Below, piece after piece: positions 5,806-6,804 of a stretch of DNA of 6,804 nt. Under the pieces are notes generated by a model. The model saw only the letters and a list, made by a program, of their open reading frames with translations, made no database searches and was not told where the DNA came from. The translations under genes and the position numbers were made by a program. Numbering within the stretch: position 1 is the stretch's first letter; every line of letters starts with the position of its first letter. The stretch spans positions 1 to 6,804 of the forward strand of contig JASHSH010000324.1 in assembly GCA_030040955.1 (NCBI GenBank), in the 5' to 3' direction. This DNA comes from Rhodospirillales bacterium. Lineage in GTDB: Bacteria; Pseudomonadota; Alphaproteobacteria; Rhodospirillales; Magnetospirillaceae.

Positions 5806-6804
5806 GCCGGCGCGGCATCGCGCTCGCGGTCGCGGCCGCGTTCCTGGTGCTGCCGCTCACGCAAGCGGTGCCCGAATTCTGGGTCGCGCTGCTCGACTAT
5901 GCCGGCATCGCCGCGCTGGTGGCGCTCGGGCTCGTGCTGCTCACCGGCGTGGGCGGGATGACCTCGTTCGGCCAGGCCGCCTTCGTCGGCATCGGCGCCT
6001 ATGCGAGCGCGGTGCTGACCACCCGCTACGGCGCCTCGCCCTGGCTCGCGCTGCCCGCCGCGGTGGCGATCACCGCGCTGGCCGCGCTGATCCTCGGCGC
6101 GGTGACCGTGCAGCTTTCCGGCCATTATCTGCCGCTCGGCACCATCGCCTGGGGAATCAGCGCCTTCTACGTGTTCGGCAATGCGGCGCTGCTCGGCGGT
6201 CACGATGGCATCACCGACATCCCGCCGCTGGCGCTCGGCGAATCGAAGCTGATCGGCGCGCGGCCCTACTGGGTGGTGGTGTGGCTCGCGGTGATCCTGG
6301 GCGTGGCGGCGAGCGCGAACCTGCTCGACAGCCGAAGCGGCCGGGCGATCCGCGCGCTGCGCCACGGGGGCGTGGCCGCCGCCGCCTTCGGGGTGAACGT
6401 GGCCGCGACCAAGCTCGCGCTGTTCGTGTTCGCCGCCTGCCTGGCCGGGCTCGCCGGCTGGCTCTACGCGCATTTCCAGCGTTCGCTCGGCGCGGGTGCG
6501 TTCGGCCTCGGCGCGGGGATCGACTATCTGCTGATGGCGGTGGTCGGCGGCGCGGGCCAGGTCTACGGCGCGCTGCTCGGCGCCGGCGCGGTTACGCTGC
6601 TCCGCGACCTGCTGCAGGACATCCTCGCCCGGAATTTCGGCGCGGTCGGCAATTACGAAGACCTCGCCTTCGGCATCCTGCTGGTCGCGTTCTTGCAAAC
6701 CGCGCGCGGGGGCGCCTGGCCCTTGCTCGCGCGCCTGATCCCCGCGCGCGAGTGGGCGATCGAGGCGAAAGCGGGCGGTAAGGAGGAGGCCGAACTCGAA
6801 TCGA
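5802..6804 (+). CDS. ABC transporter permease, LivM type (3' end beyond window)
   Basis: The second pore subunit of the importer; 334 residues are visible and the frame is still open at the right edge. It starts with GTG at 5802, inside the TGA of the LivH-type gene, with a GA-rich ribosome site just upstream. Seen: an N-terminal segment (6-20); the LivM signature LTGVGGMTSFGQAAFVGIGA (47-66); GHYLPLGTIAWGIS (107-120), matching the family's Y-F-x-L-x-T region; the coupling loop SGRAIRALRHGGVAAAAFGV (179-198); and GGAGQVYGALLGA (249-261). Eight to ten hydrophobic segments fit the family. Typical LivM proteins end near this length. Here a charged stretch (about 316-334) follows the last membrane segment, so the protein either stops just outside or continues into a fused ATP-binding domain, an arrangement known in this transporter group. 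An AAGGAGGAG run at 6780-6788 might alternatively be the ribosome site of a separate ATPase gene. Confidence 0.88.
   Translation, partial: MSRRGIALAVAAAFLVLPLTQAVPEFWVALLDYAGIAALVALGLVLLTGVGGMTSFGQAAFVGIGAYASAVLTTRYGASPWLALPAAVAITALAALILGAVTVQLSGHYLPLGTIAWGISAFYVFGNAALLGGHDGITDIPPLALGESKLIGARPYWVVVWLAVILGVAASANLLDSRSGRAIRALRHGGVAAAAFGVNVAATKLALFVFAACLAGLAGWLYAHFQRSLGAGAFGLGAGIDYLLMAVVGGAGQVYGALLGAGAVTLLRDLLQDILARNFGAVGNYEDLAFGILLVAFLQTARGGAWPLLARLIPAREWAIEAKAGGKEEAELES

Noticed and set aside
5640..6698. Minus-strand open frame of 352 codons
   Set aside because: Antisense shadow of the LivH/LivM-type genes; low-complexity Glu/Arg/Gln/His text with no recognisable domain.
1..6804. CRISPR array, insertion sequence, toxin-antitoxin or phage-defence genes
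   Set aside because: No spaced direct repeats, transposase motifs or defence domains were seen on either strand.

Overview
The window reads as very GC-rich proteobacterial chromosome. The codon use and the gene families (a GH31 glycosidase and a MarR regulator divergent from a LivJ/LivH/LivM-type importer) suit an alphaproteobacterium, but that placement is inferred from style and not from any marker gene.

Layout: (1) 3-2342 (+) is a complete cytoplasmic GH31 glycosidase with both catalytic aspartates. Its ATG overlaps a TGA at the window edge, so it is probably the downstream gene of an operon that lies mostly to the left. (2) 2343-2812 has no believable protein gene. It holds two stem-loops, the 3' portion of a class II (Leu-type) tRNA ending in encoded CCA, and a short terminator-like hairpin just after it. 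This looks like a recombination scar at a tRNA gene, possibly the distal attachment site of an integrated island. (3) 2813-3367 (-) is a MarR-family regulator. (4) 3368-3576 is the divergent control region, with a TTGACA promoter box inside an imperfect 20-bp palindrome and a separate perfect 8-bp inverted repeat nearer the regulator. (5) 3577 to the right edge (+) is an ABC import operon: periplasmic binding protein, LivH-type permease, LivM-type permease (open at the edge). The ATPase component(s) must lie beyond the edge or be fused to the LivM protein.

Working together: the MarR protein most likely controls the divergent importer in response to a small ligand. Importers of this family (HAAT, hydrophobic/branched-chain amino acid type) also carry aromatic acids and amides, and a MarR partner makes an aromatic or other organic acid a fair guess, but the sequence does not settle the substrate. 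The GH31 gene belongs to a different unit and is separated from the importer by the tRNA remnant.

No new multi-gene system is visible. The most interesting item is the truncated tRNA-Leu junction, which may mark the boundary between acquired DNA (left, with the glycosidase) and ancestral chromosome (right, with the importer).
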